Origin: Teichococcus wenyumeiae
GTDB taxonomy: Bacteria; Pseudomonadota; Alphaproteobacteria; Acetobacterales; Acetobacteraceae
Reading direction: 5' to 3'
NCBI RefSeq assembly: GCF_003696345.1
Contig: NZ_RFLX01000013.1
Span: forward strand, 62,001 to 126,000
Length of the DNA: 64,000 nt
Every line of letters starts with the position of its first letter. Position 1 is the first letter of the stretch. Position numbers and translations under genes: made by a program. Positions 51,201-59,106 of this stretch are shown piece after piece. The notes under the pieces were generated by a model. The model was not told the origin of the DNA. It was given only the letters and a program-made list of their open reading frames with translations, and did not search any database.

Positions 51201-51218
51201 GATCTGCTATGGCAGATC
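51201..51218. promoter_or_regulatory. Palindrome upstream of the TctC-enolase operon
   Basis: GATCTGC, 4 nt (TATG), GCAGATC: perfect 7-bp arms, 58 nt upstream of the TctC start. The spacing and symmetry suit a GntR- or IclR-type operator; no adjacent regulator gene is obvious. Confidence 0.45.
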
Positions 51219-51276
51219 TTCTCAGGACGGCGCAGCTCGCCTAGCCTGCAAGGCATAATCACGGGAGAAACGCGCC

Positions 51277-52230
51277 ATGCTGCGCCTCGCGGCCTTGCTC
51301 TTCTGCGGGCTGATCAGCGTCGCCCAGGCCCAATTGCCGGACCGACCCGTCCGCATCGTCCTGCCCTCGCCGCCCGGCGGTACGGCGGATATCGTCGCCC
51401 GCCTGCTCGCCGAGACCGCCGCGCCGCATCTCGCCAAAGGCGTGGTGGTGGACAACAAGCCCGGCGCCAATGGCAATATCGCCCTGGCCGAGGCCGCGCG
51501 CGCGGCACCGGACGGCAGCACCCTCTTCCTGTGCGCCTTCGGCCCCTGCGGCGCCAATCCCTCGTTGTATCCGCAGCAAGGCTTCGACCTGCGGAAGGAT
51601 TTCGCCGGGCTCATCCTGGTCGGCACCGTGCAGAATGTCATGACCGTGCGGCCCGGCCTGCCGGCGGCGACGCTGCAGGAGGTGCTGGCGCTGGTGAAGG
51701 CGCGGCCAGGGGCGGTCAGCTTCGCTTCCTCCGGCGTCGGGGCCTCGAACCACCTGGGGCCCGAGATGCTGCGCGGCCGCTTCGGGCTGGACTGGGTGCA
51801 TGTGCCCTATCGCGGCTCCGGCCCCGCGACCACCGACCTGATCGCGGGCAATGTCGATGTCTTCTTCGACAATGTCCCCTCCATCCTGCCGCATCTGCGC
51901 AGCGGCGCGGTGCGGCCCATCGCCGTGCTGTCGGCGCAGCGCGCGCCGGAACTGCCGGAGGTCCCGACCTTCGCCGAAGCCGGCGTGCCGGGCGTGGTGA
52001 TCGAAAGCTGGTTCGGCCTGATCGCGCCGGCGCAGGTGCCCGCCGGCACCCTGGCCAGCCTCAACGCCGCCTTCGGCAAGGCGCTGGCCAACCCGGCGCT
52101 CCGCCGCCGCTTCACCGAGCTGGGCGTGGCGCCGCTGGGCGGCAGCACGCAACAGGCCACCGACCACATGCATGCGGAGATCGCCCGCTGGGCCGAGGTG
52201 ATCCGCCAGAACGGCATCCGCGCGGAGTGA
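51277..52230 (+). CDS. TctC/Bug-family substrate-binding protein
   Basis: 317 residues. Sec signal MLRLAALLFCGLISVAQAQ. Family motifs [63 protein letters not shown] precedes the ATG. Five nt upstream of an enolase-superfamily gene with which it is surely co-transcribed, so the imported acid is likely that enzyme's substrate (a hydroxy- or sugar acid). No TctAB partner in the window. Confidence 0.9.
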   Translation: MLRLAALLFCGLISVAQAQLPDRPVRIVLPSPPGGTADIVARLLAETAAPHLAKGVVVDNKPGANGNIALAEAARAAPDGSTLFLCAFGPCGANPSLYPQQGFDLRKDFAGLILVGTVQNVMTVRPGLPAATLQEVLALVKARPGAVSFASSGVGASNHLGPEMLRGRFGLDWVHVPYRGSGPATTDLIAGNVDVFFDNVPSILPHLRSGAVRPIAVLSAQRAPELPEVPTFAEAGVPGVVIESWFGLIAPAQVPAGTLASLNAAFGKALANPALRRRFTELGVAPLGGSTQQATDHMHAEIARWAEVIRQNGIRAE

Positions 52231-52235
52231 CGAAG

Positions 52236-53438
52236 ATGAGCCGCATCACCAAACTCCGCACCATCCGGCTGCCGGAGCGGCCCAACCTGATCTGGGTGGA
52301 GATCGAGACCGAGGACGGGCTGACCGGCCTGGGCGAGGCCTTCCGCGGCGCCCAGGCGGTCGAGGCCGTGCTGCATGAGCAGGTGGCCCCCTGGCTGCTG
52401 GGCCGCGACGCGCGGCGCATCGAGCAGGTCTCGCGCCACCTGCTGACGCCCTATGTCGGCTTCGGCGCCTCGGGCGCCGAGACGCGGGCGGCGGCGGCGG
52501 TGGATATCGCGCTCTGGGACCTCGCCGGGCAGCGCCACGGCATTCCGCTGCACGAGGCACTGGGCGGCGCCAGCCGCGATGCCATCCGCGCCTACAACAC
52601 CTGCGCCGGCTACGACTACAACAGCCGCGGCGCCCAGCGCGTCATCGGCGCCGGGGACGCCCTGGCCGGCCCCTATGACGACCAGGTGGCTTTCAACCGC
52701 GATGCCGGCGTGCTGGCCGAATCCCTCCTCTCGGAGGGCTATTGCGCCATGAAGATCTGGCCCTTCGACCCTTTCGCCGCCGCGACGCAGGGCCAGTCCA
52801 TCGGGCTGGAGGAATTGAAGAAAGGCCTTGAGCCCTTCGAGAAGGTTCGCAAGGCGGTGGGCGGCCGCATCGAGATCATGTGCGAGATGCACTCGATGTG
52901 GTCCGCCCCCGCCGCCGAGCGCATCTGCCAGGCGCTGGAACCCTTCGGCATCTACTGGGCCGAGGACCCCATCGGGAAGATGGACGACATCAAGGCCCTG
53001 GCCGAGCTGCGCCGCCGCACCCGCGTGCCGATCTGCGCCAGCGAGACGCTGGGCGGCAAGCGCGCCTTCCGCGACCTGCTGGCGGCGGAGGCGACGGATA
53101 TTGTGATGCTCGACCTGTCCTGGTGCGGCGGGCTGACCGAGGCGCGCAAGATCGCCGCCCTGGCCGAGGCCCATGCCAAGCCGCTGGCGCCGCATGACTG
53201 CACCGGGCCCGTGGCGCTCTGGGCCGGGCTGCATTTGGCGCTGCATGCGCCCACGGCGATCTTCCAGGAAGTGGTGCGGGCGGCGATCAGCACCTGGTAC
53301 CGCGACCTCGTCACCGACCTGCCGACGCTGCACCAGGGCATGATCGCGGCGCCCGATGCCCCTGGCCTGGGCACGAGGCTGGCGCCGGGGCTGAAGGAGC
53401 GCCCCGGCACCATCACGCGGGAAGCCGCCGCGAGCTAG
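52236..53438 (+). CDS. Mandelate racemase/muconate lactonizing enzyme family protein (enolase superfamily)
   Basis: 400 residues from ATG 52236; the long open frame upstream runs through the TctC gene and is a shadow. N-terminal capping domain (about 1-130), then a barrel with catalytic-type Lys in CAMKIWPFD. Metal ligands are in IMCEMHSMW, YWAEDPIG and ICASETLGG, and the basic His in LAPHDCTGPVALWAGLHLA. The pattern suits acid-sugar dehydratases or racemases of the mandelate racemase subgroup. Which acid is unknown. Downstream of TctC (5-nt gap); a hairpin closes the operon. Confidence 0.87.
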   Translation: MSRITKLRTIRLPERPNLIWVEIETEDGLTGLGEAFRGAQAVEAVLHEQVAPWLLGRDARRIEQVSRHLLTPYVGFGASGAETRAAAAVDIALWDLAGQRHGIPLHEALGGASRDAIRAYNTCAGYDYNSRGAQRVIGAGDALAGPYDDQVAFNRDAGVLAESLLSEGYCAMKIWPFDPFAAATQGQSIGLEELKKGLEPFEKVRKAVGGRIEIMCEMHSMWSAPAAERICQALEPFGIYWAEDPIGKMDDIKALAELRRRTRVPICASETLGGKRAFRDLLAAEATDIVMLDLSWCGGLTEARKIAALAEAHAKPLAPHDCTGPVALWAGLHLALHAPTAIFQEVVRAAISTWYRDLVTDLPTLHQGMIAAPDAPGLGTRLAPGLKERPGTITREAAAS

Positions 53439-53448
53439 CCGGCCGGAT

Positions 53449-53476
53449 GCGCCGTGGCCCACTGGCGCCACGGCGC
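53449..53476. terminator. Bidirectional terminator hairpin
   Basis: GCGCCGTGGC, 8-nt loop, GCCACGGCGC: a perfect 10-bp stem occupying the 39-nt gap between the convergent enolase-superfamily and ScfR-type genes. No T-tract. Confidence 0.65.
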
Positions 53477-53477
53477 C

Positions 53478-54890
53478 TCAGGAAGGCAGATCCGCCCTCC
53501 GGCGGTCGGCGAAGGACCAGGGCGCCATGCGCTCCTCATGCGGGTCCAGGGCCAGCCGGTGTTCCAGGGGTGGAAAGGCCCGGCTGCGGCAATCGGCGCG
53601 GTCGCACAGGCGGCAGGACAGGCCGATGCCGACGCGGCATGTCGCCAGATCCATCCCATCCGCATAGACCACCTCCGCCGCATGCGAGATGTCGCAGCCG
53701 AGCGTGACCACATGCCTCGGCTGCGGCTCTCCCCAACGCATCGCGGGGCCGGTGATGGCGCGGGCAAAGCACAGAAAGCTGGCGCCATCCGGCAGTTCCG
53801 CGATCTGGACCTGCAGCCGCTCCGAACTGGCGAAGGCGGTATGCGGCAGCCAGCGTGGGCAGGAGCCGCCGAAGCGCGCGAAAGGAAAGCCCGCCGCCGA
53901 AAAACGCTTGTCCACATTGCCCGCCGGGTCGGTGCGCAGGAAGAAGAAGGGCAGGCCGCGCTGGCCTTCCCGCTGCAGCGTGCACAGGCGATGCGCCACC
54001 TGCTCGAACCCCTGCCCGAAGCGGGCGCGGAGACGGTCGAGGTCGTGGCGGACGTCTCGCGCGGCAGCCAGGAAAGGCGCATAGGGCATCAGGAGTGCCG
54101 CGGCGCCGTAATTCAGCAGGCCGATGCGGATCAAGGCGGCAGCCTCGGGCGATGACGGGGCGGCGGGCGCCAGTATCTCCTCCACAACGCCACGTGCTTC
54201 CAGCAGCATCAATTGGAAGGCCATCTGGAAGCCACGGCTGCCGCGCGGCAGGGATTCGGAAAGTTCCAGCAGACGAGAGGAAGGATCGAAACGCCGCAGG
54301 CTTCCCTCCAACGGCGTCACCCGCACCACCAGGCCGTGCCGCTGCCGCAGCCGCTGGGCGATGGCATGGTTCACCTCGGCCGGCGCCGCGGCCATCTCGG
54401 CGCCGATCTGCTCCGCCACGCTTTCCAGCGCCGGGAAATGATTGGCGCGGTCCTGGAAGAAATCGCGGGCTTCCTCGGCCGGCAATTGCAGGCGGCGGCC
54501 GCTTGGCAGCGCCAGGCCGCTGGCATCCTCGCGCGCCACTCGCCAGGCACGGTAAAGCGCGAGAACCGCCCGTGACGCATTCGGCGCGCTGCCGGCCATG
54601 GCCTGCAACTCGGCCTCCGGCACATCTTCCAGCCCCAGCATCGGGTCGGTCATCACCTCCCGCAACCCGGCCTCGAGTTGCCGCTCGGACTGGCCCGAGA
54701 GGATCGCCAGCTCGACCTGCAACACGGCGGTCAGCTTCAGCAGGAGCGAGGCCGTGACGCCGCGCTGATCGGCCTCGATCAGGTTCAGGTAGCTGGCGGA
54801 GATGCCCAGGCGCTGTGCCAGTGCCTGCTGCGTCAGCCCCCTGTCCTGCCGCAGCCGGCGGATCGTGCGGCCGATCAGCGGGCGGGACAT
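53478..54890 (-). CDS. Short-chain fatty acyl transcriptional regulator, ScfR/RamB type
   Basis: 470 residues. N-terminal XRE helix-turn-helix IRRLRQDRGLTQQALAQRLGISASYLNLIEADQR (about 9-42). The middle has an IrrE/ImmA-like region (about 150-290), which here lacks an obvious HEXXH zinc site. The C-terminal cysteine-rich DUF2083-type domain (FRTDPAGNVDKRFSAAGFPFARFGG ... GCDISHAAEVVYADGMD ... GLSCRLCDRADCRSRAFPPL) is typical of regulators of acetate, glyoxylate and propionate metabolism. Divergent from isocitrate lyase across 135 nt of palindromic sequence, just as RamB-type proteins sit by aceA/prp genes elsewhere; it most likely controls aceA in response to acyl-CoA. Confidence 0.87.
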   Translation of the reverse strand: MSRPLIGRTIRRLRQDRGLTQQALAQRLGISASYLNLIEADQRGVTASLLLKLTAVLQVELAILSGQSERQLEAGLREVMTDPMLGLEDVPEAELQAMAGSAPNASRAVLALYRAWRVAREDASGLALPSGRRLQLPAEEARDFFQDRANHFPALESVAEQIGAEMAAAPAEVNHAIAQRLRQRHGLVVRVTPLEGSLRRFDPSSRLLELSESLPRGSRGFQMAFQLMLLEARGVVEEILAPAAPSSPEAAALIRIGLLNYGAAALLMPYAPFLAAARDVRHDLDRLRARFGQGFEQVAHRLCTLQREGQRGLPFFFLRTDPAGNVDKRFSAAGFPFARFGGSCPRWLPHTAFASSERLQVQIAELPDGASFLCFARAITGPAMRWGEPQPRHVVTLGCDISHAAEVVYADGMDLATCRVGIGLSCRLCDRADCRSRAFPPLEHRLALDPHEERMAPWSFADRRRADLPS

Positions 54891-54902
54891 TTACAAGCTT
54901 TA

Positions 54903-54988
54903 CACATTGACGATCTCCGCAGTCAAAGACTGCACATCATTGCAATGACTTAGGGAGAATGGGCCGTGCAAGCCGGGGGTGCAATGTG
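54903..54988. promoter_or_regulatory. Operator cluster between scfR and aceA
   Basis: Contains GCAGTC-AAA-GACTGC (54919-54933, perfect), TCATTGCAATGA (54937-54948, perfect 12-bp palindrome), and the heptamer CACATTG at 54903-54909 repeated in inverse orientation as CAATGTG at 54982-54988. RamB/ScfR-type regulators bind TTGCAAA-like sites; the TTGCAA core of the central palindrome is compatible with that. The region is A/T-richer than the flanking genes. Confidence 0.55.
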
Positions 54989-55025
54989 AATATTTGACTC
55001 GTCGAAGCCGCCGAAGGAGAGCCTC

Positions 55026-56360
55026 ATGCGCCCTGTCCCAACCCCCACCCTGCAGCCGGACGGAAGCACCGCCGGCACGCCGGGCCCCGACCGTTTCGCC
55101 GGCATCCGGCGCGACTATGCTCCGGAGGAAGTGGAGCGCCTCGCCGGGTCGTTCCGCGTAAAGCACACGCTGGCCGAGATGGGCGCCCGCCGGCTGTGGC
55201 ACCTGCTGCAGACCGAGCCTTTCGTGAATACGCTGGGCGCGCTGACCGGCAACCAGGCGCTGCAACAGGTCAAGGCCGGCCTGAAAGCCATCTATCTCTC
55301 GGGCTGGCAGGTCGCGGCGGATGCCAATTCGGCCGGGCAGATGTATCCGGACCAATCGCTCTATCCGGTTGATTCCGTGCCCAAGGTGATCAGCCGCATC
55401 AATGCCGCGCTGCGCCGCGCCGACCAGATCGCGCATCTGGAGAATGCCGGCGACACCACGCATTGGATGGCGCCGGTCATCGCCGATGCCGAGGCCGGCT
55501 TCGGCGGCCCGCTGAATGCCTATGAGTTGATGCGCGCCATGATCGAGGTCGGCGCCGCCGGCGTGCATTTCGAGGACCAGCTGGCCAGCGAGAAGAAATG
55601 CGGCCATCTCGGCGGCAAGGTGCTGGTGCCGATCTCGCAGCATATCCGCACGCTGAATGCCGCGCGCCTGGCCGCCGATGTGGAAGGCGTACCTACTCTC
55701 TTGCTGTGCCGCACCGACGCCGAAAGCGCGCAGCTGCTGACCAGCGACGTGGACGAACGCGACCATCGCTTCATCAGCGGCGAGCGCACGCCTGAGGGCT
55801 TCTTCCGCATCAAGCCTGGTGTCGGCAAGCAATATGCCATCGCGCGCGGGTTGGCCTACGCGCCTTACGCCGATCTGCTGTGGTGGGAAACCTCCGACCC
55901 CGACCTGGACGATGCCCGTGCCTTCGCGGAGGCCATCCACCGGGAATTTCCTGGCAAGCTGCTGGCCTATAACTGCTCGCCTTCCTTCAACTGGAAGCGG
56001 AAGATGGGCGTGGAGGCCGCGGCGAGGTTCCAGCGCGAGATCGGCGCCATGGGCTACAAGTTCCAGTTCATCACCCTGGCCGGTTTCCACAGCCTGAACC
56101 ATTCCATGTTCCAGCTCGCGCGCGGCTACAAGGAACGCGGCATGGCGGCCTATTCTGAGTTGCAGCAGGCGGAGTTCGCCGCCGAGGCCGAGGGCTACAC
56201 CGCCACGCGGCATCAGCGGGAAGTCGGCGTCAGTTATTTCGACGCCGTGGCCACCACGGCCTCCGGCGGCCGCTCCAGCACCACCGCCATGGCCCATAGC
56301 ACCGAGACCGCGCAGTTCCACGAAGCCCCGGCCGCGCCCGAGACGGCGGCGGCGAAGTAA
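55026..56360 (+). CDS. aceA: Isocitrate lyase
   Basis: 444 residues, typical bacterial isocitrate lyase. The catalytic loop [10 protein letters not shown] is at residues 190-199 (Cys192 base). Others: [69 protein letters not shown], and the C-terminal [14 protein letters not shown]. Cleaves isocitrate to glyoxylate and succinate, the first step of the glyoxylate shunt, allowing growth on acetate or fatty acids. The C-terminal tail after [11 protein letters not shown] is Ala/Thr-rich. Malate synthase is not in the window. Divergent from the ScfR-type regulator; AAGGAGAG precedes the ATG. Confidence 0.95.
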   Translation: MRPVPTPTLQPDGSTAGTPGPDRFAGIRRDYAPEEVERLAGSFRVKHTLAEMGARRLWHLLQTEPFVNTLGALTGNQALQQVKAGLKAIYLSGWQVAADANSAGQMYPDQSLYPVDSVPKVISRINAALRRADQIAHLENAGDTTHWMAPVIADAEAGFGGPLNAYELMRAMIEVGAAGVHFEDQLASEKKCGHLGGKVLVPISQHIRTLNAARLAADVEGVPTLLLCRTDAESAQLLTSDVDERDHRFISGERTPEGFFRIKPGVGKQYAIARGLAYAPYADLLWWETSDPDLDDARAFAEAIHREFPGKLLAYNCSPSFNWKRKMGVEAAARFQREIGAMGYKFQFITLAGFHSLNHSMFQLARGYKERGMAAYSELQQAEFAAEAEGYTATRHQREVGVSYFDAVATTASGGRSSTTAMAHSTETAQFHEAPAAPETAAAK

Positions 56361-56371
56361 GGAGAGCAGTC

Positions 56372-56530
56372 ATGTCCGAAGACGATTTCGACGACGGCCT
56401 CGTGCACAACCACATCTGGGCGCAGGAGCCGGCGGTGATGCCAACCGGCCTGGTGCCAGTGGCCCAGGCCGCCAGCGTACCCACCCCGAGCACCGTGCTG
56501 CACGATGACCGGATGGAGCAGCAGGGCTGA
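56372..56530 (+). CDS. Small hypothetical protein downstream of isocitrate lyase
   Basis: 52 residues, begins MSEDDFDDGLVHNHIWAQEP and ends LHDDRMEQQG. An excellent ribosome-binding site (AAGGAGAG) lies 4 nt before the ATG, which is only 11 nt after the aceA stop, so it is very likely translated from the aceA transcript. Acidic, without membrane segment or known motif. Function unknown. It is followed by a hairpin before the convergent iclR gene. Confidence 0.6.
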   Translation: MSEDDFDDGLVHNHIWAQEPAVMPTGLVPVAQAASVPTPSTVLHDDRMEQQG

Positions 56531-56587
56531 TCGCCCCCGCTGGCGCCGGCGAGAACCGGGCAGCGATGGAGGCAGATGCCGCGCAGG

Positions 56588-56630
56588 GGCAGGCTGGCCC
56601 GCCATCATCCCGTTGATGGCAGCGCCTGCC
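56588..56630. terminator. Two-tier hairpin between the aceA unit and iclR
   Basis: Outer stem GGCAGGC/GCCTGCC (56588-56594 with 56624-56630) encloses a perfect inner stem GCCATCA, 6 nt, TGATGGC (56601-56620). It lies between the convergent small ORF and iclR genes and touches the iclR stop codon. Probable terminator in both directions. Confidence 0.6.
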
Positions 56631-57424
56631 TAGAGATCCTGAAGCCGCTGTGAAAGATCAGCGGCTTCCCTGCGCAGCACGGTGCCGATGTCGGTCAGGC
56701 CCTGCCGGCGAAGTTGCTCGCTGACGCCAACAACAACAATGGAATGCGAGACGCGGCCGCGCAGCATCACCGGCGCCGCGATCACCGTGACGCCCGCGAT
56801 ATAGCGCCCTTCATCGACGGCATAGCCGCTCTGCTGCGTCGCATGCACGTCGGCGCGCCACTGGTCCAGGCTGGGCGGATCTTCCCAGCGCAGCGTGTGG
56901 AAGCGCCGTTCCATCTCCAGCCAGGAATGGCCGCCAAAAGCCGCGACGCAGCGGCCGGTGGCGCTGATCAGCGCCGGGTAGCGGCTGCCCACGTCCACCT
57001 GCAGGCGTAGCGCCTGGCTGGGCCGGGCGATGGCGAGAACCACGATGTGGTCCAGCCCCGCCGCCTCCACGCCGATGGCGGTGGTGCCGTATTCCGCGGC
57101 CAGCCGGTCCAGCACGGGCTGGGCGAGGTTGCTGAACGGGTCGTTCCGCAGCATCCCACGCGCCAGCGCGACGACGCCGCTGGCCAGCGCGTAGCGCTTG
57201 GTGGCGGGGTCCACCATCAGCATCTCCTCCGCGACCAGGGCCCGCAGGATATGCAGGCAGGTGCTGGGCACAATGCCGAGCGCCCGTGCGATGGCCTGCA
57301 CGCCAAGCGGGGTCTCGCTGCGTGACAGCATCCGCAGGATGGCCATGGCCCTCGTCACAGCAGGAACGGCACGGGTGGCCTCCGCCCTTGAGGAAGACGA
57401 AGGCTGATCTGCGCGGGGGTTCAT
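56630..57424 (-). CDS. IclR-family transcriptional regulator
   Basis: 264 residues from ATG 57424. A TTG start 15 nt upstream is possible, but it would fall inside the predicted -10 element. Helix-turn-helix AVTRAMAILRMLSRSETPLGVQAIARALGIVPSTCLHILRALVAEEML (about 22-69). Effector domain with GTTAIGVEAAGLDHIVVLAIARPSQALRLQVDVGSRYPALISATGRCVAAF and YAVDEGRYIAGVTVIAAPV. Divergent from the acyl-CoA ligase operon at 57520, which it most likely controls together with itself through the palindrome at 57425-57440. Confidence 0.88.
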   Translation of the reverse strand: MNPRADQPSSSSRAEATRAVPAVTRAMAILRMLSRSETPLGVQAIARALGIVPSTCLHILRALVAEEMLMVDPATKRYALASGVVALARGMLRNDPFSNLAQPVLDRLAAEYGTTAIGVEAAGLDHIVVLAIARPSQALRLQVDVGSRYPALISATGRCVAAFGGHSWLEMERRFHTLRWEDPPSLDQWRADVHATQQSGYAVDEGRYIAGVTVIAAPVMLRGRVSHSIVVVGVSEQLRRQGLTDIGTVLRREAADLSQRLQDL

Positions 57425-57459
57425 GTTGTATCTATACAACAGATAATTCTATTTGACAA
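57425..57459 (-). promoter_or_regulatory. iclR promoter with overlapping IclR operator
   Basis: On the minus strand TTGTCA (57459-57454), 17 nt, TATAGA (57436-57431) is a good sigma70 promoter. Its start would fall about at 57424, the A of the iclR ATG, predicting a leaderless mRNA. The perfect palindrome GTTGTAT-CT-ATACAAC (57425-57440) covers the -10 element and start site, as expected for autorepression. On the plus strand TTGACA (57453-57458) could be the -35 of the ligase operon. Confidence 0.68.
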
Positions 57460-57519
57460 CACGGCACCCCATTGGCCTGAATGTGCCAACGGCCCAAAAG
57501 CCGAGGGAGACAACGTCCG

Positions 57520-59079
57520 ATGACACGGCTCGCCGATAGCTGTGACTATGCCTTCGCGCAGGCCCACTACACGCCGCAGCGGCTTTGGGACTTCTTCGAT
57601 GGCGACCGGGCGCGCTTCAACATCGCCCATGAATGCATCGACCGGCACGCGGCGGAGCCTGCCCGACTGGCGGTGCGCGTGGCGCATGCCGATGGCCGCG
57701 ACGAGTTCATCACCTTCCGCGCCATTGCCGAGGCATCCTCCCGTATCGCGCATTGGCTGCGGGCCCGAGGCGTCCAGCCAGGAGACCGCGTGGCGGTGAT
57801 GCTGGACCCTTCCCTGCCCTTCTATGCCGCCATGTTCGGCGCCATGAAATGCGGCGCCATCGCGGTGCCGCTGTTCACTTTGTTCGGGCCGGATGGCGTG
57901 CGGCTGCGGGTGGCCGACTGCGCGCCCCGCGTGCTGCTGACCAATGCCGAGAAGGCCCCGGCGGGCGCGGGCATCGCAGGCACCGAGACGGTGATCGCCG
58001 ATGCAAGCTTCATGGAGGCGCTCGCGGCCTTCCCCGGTACCTACAAGCCGGAAACCGGCGCCGATGACTTGGCGCTGTTCCAGTACACCTCCGGCACCAC
58101 GCGGGAACTGCCGGCGGCGGTGAAGCACACGCATCGCTCGGTGGTGGTGCTGATGCTGGCGGCGCTCTACGGCACCGGCGTCCGGCCGGGGGACGAGTTC
58201 TTCTGCCCTTCCTCCCCCGCCTGGGGGCATGGGCTGGCCCATGGCACCCTGGCGCCGCTGGCGATGGGCGTCACCACCGGCACCTATGCCGGCCGCTTCG
58301 ACCCCGTGCGGCTGATGCAGGCGCTGCAGGATTACGGCATCACCAACCTCTCCTCCGCCTCCACGCATTACCGCATGATGCGCACCAGCGGCGCCGCAGG
58401 CCGCTTCCGCTTCGCCATCCGCAAGCTCTCCTACACAGGCGAGCCGATCGATGCCGAGACGCTGCGCTTCATCGACGAGACCTTCGGCGTGCCGGCCTGC
58501 AGCATGTACGGCACCACCGAGGTCGGCGTGGCACTGGTCAATTATCCAGGTGCCAGCGACTTCACGGTCAAGCCCGGCTCCTTGGGCAAGGCGGTGCCGG
58601 GGCTGGAAGTGCAGGTGCAGCGGCCGGACGGCAGCCCCGCCGCGCCGGGCGAGATCGGCGAGATCCGCCTGCTGCGCCGGGGCGAATGGGTGCCCACCAA
58701 GGATCTCGGCCGCATCGACGAGGAAGGCTATTTCTACCATGCCGGCCGCGCCGACGATGTCATCATCTCCGCCGGCTGGACCATGAGCGCAGTGGAGATC
58801 GAGGATGTGCTGATGCAGCACCCCGATGTCCGTGAGGCCGCCGCCATCGGCGTGCCGGACCCGGTGCGCGGCCAGGTGGTGAAGGCCTTCGTGGTCAGCC
58901 CGCGCCAGGGCGACGAGGATTTCGCGCGGGAGCTGCAGGATTTCACCCGCGCCCGCCTCAGCCAGCACGAATATCCGCGTCAGGTCGCCTTCACGGCGGA
59001 ACTGCCGAAGACGCCGGCTGGCAAGATCAATCGCAAGGCCATCCGCGACGCCGAAGCGGCGCGCCGCGTGACCGCCTGA
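57520..59079 (+). CDS. AMP-dependent acyl-CoA synthetase (benzoate-CoA ligase-like)
   Basis: 519 residues from ATG 57520 with GAGGGAGA upstream. ANL-family adenylating enzyme: large domain with the ATP-binding loop YTSGTTRELPAAVKHTHRS, SMYGTTEVGVAL and the hinge TKDLGRIDEEGYFYHAGRADDVI. The small C-terminal domain ends with the catalytic-type Lys in KTPAGKINRKAIRD. The P-loop departs from the usual SGTTGxPKG (Gly and Lys replaced); the same wording occurs in a subgroup of benzoate/aryl-CoA ligase-like enzymes. Activates a carboxylic acid with ATP and CoA. First gene of the operon with the MaoC-like dehydratase, divergent from iclR. Confidence 0.88.
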   Translation: MTRLADSCDYAFAQAHYTPQRLWDFFDGDRARFNIAHECIDRHAAEPARLAVRVAHADGRDEFITFRAIAEASSRIAHWLRARGVQPGDRVAVMLDPSLPFYAAMFGAMKCGAIAVPLFTLFGPDGVRLRVADCAPRVLLTNAEKAPAGAGIAGTETVIADASFMEALAAFPGTYKPETGADDLALFQYTSGTTRELPAAVKHTHRSVVVLMLAALYGTGVRPGDEFFCPSSPAWGHGLAHGTLAPLAMGVTTGTYAGRFDPVRLMQALQDYGITNLSSASTHYRMMRTSGAAGRFRFAIRKLSYTGEPIDAETLRFIDETFGVPACSMYGTTEVGVALVNYPGASDFTVKPGSLGKAVPGLEVQVQRPDGSPAAPGEIGEIRLLRRGEWVPTKDLGRIDEEGYFYHAGRADDVIISAGWTMSAVEIEDVLMQHPDVREAAAIGVPDPVRGQVVKAFVVSPRQGDEDFARELQDFTRARLSQHEYPRQVAFTAELPKTPAGKINRKAIRDAEAARRVTA

Positions 59080-59106
59080 ACAGCAAGAACCCAGAGAGGA
59101 ACACGC

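Noticed and set aside
51531-52235. Upstream extension of the enolase-superfamily frame
   Set aside because: It overlaps the TctC gene in another frame and is low-complexity; ATG 52236 gives the normal family length.
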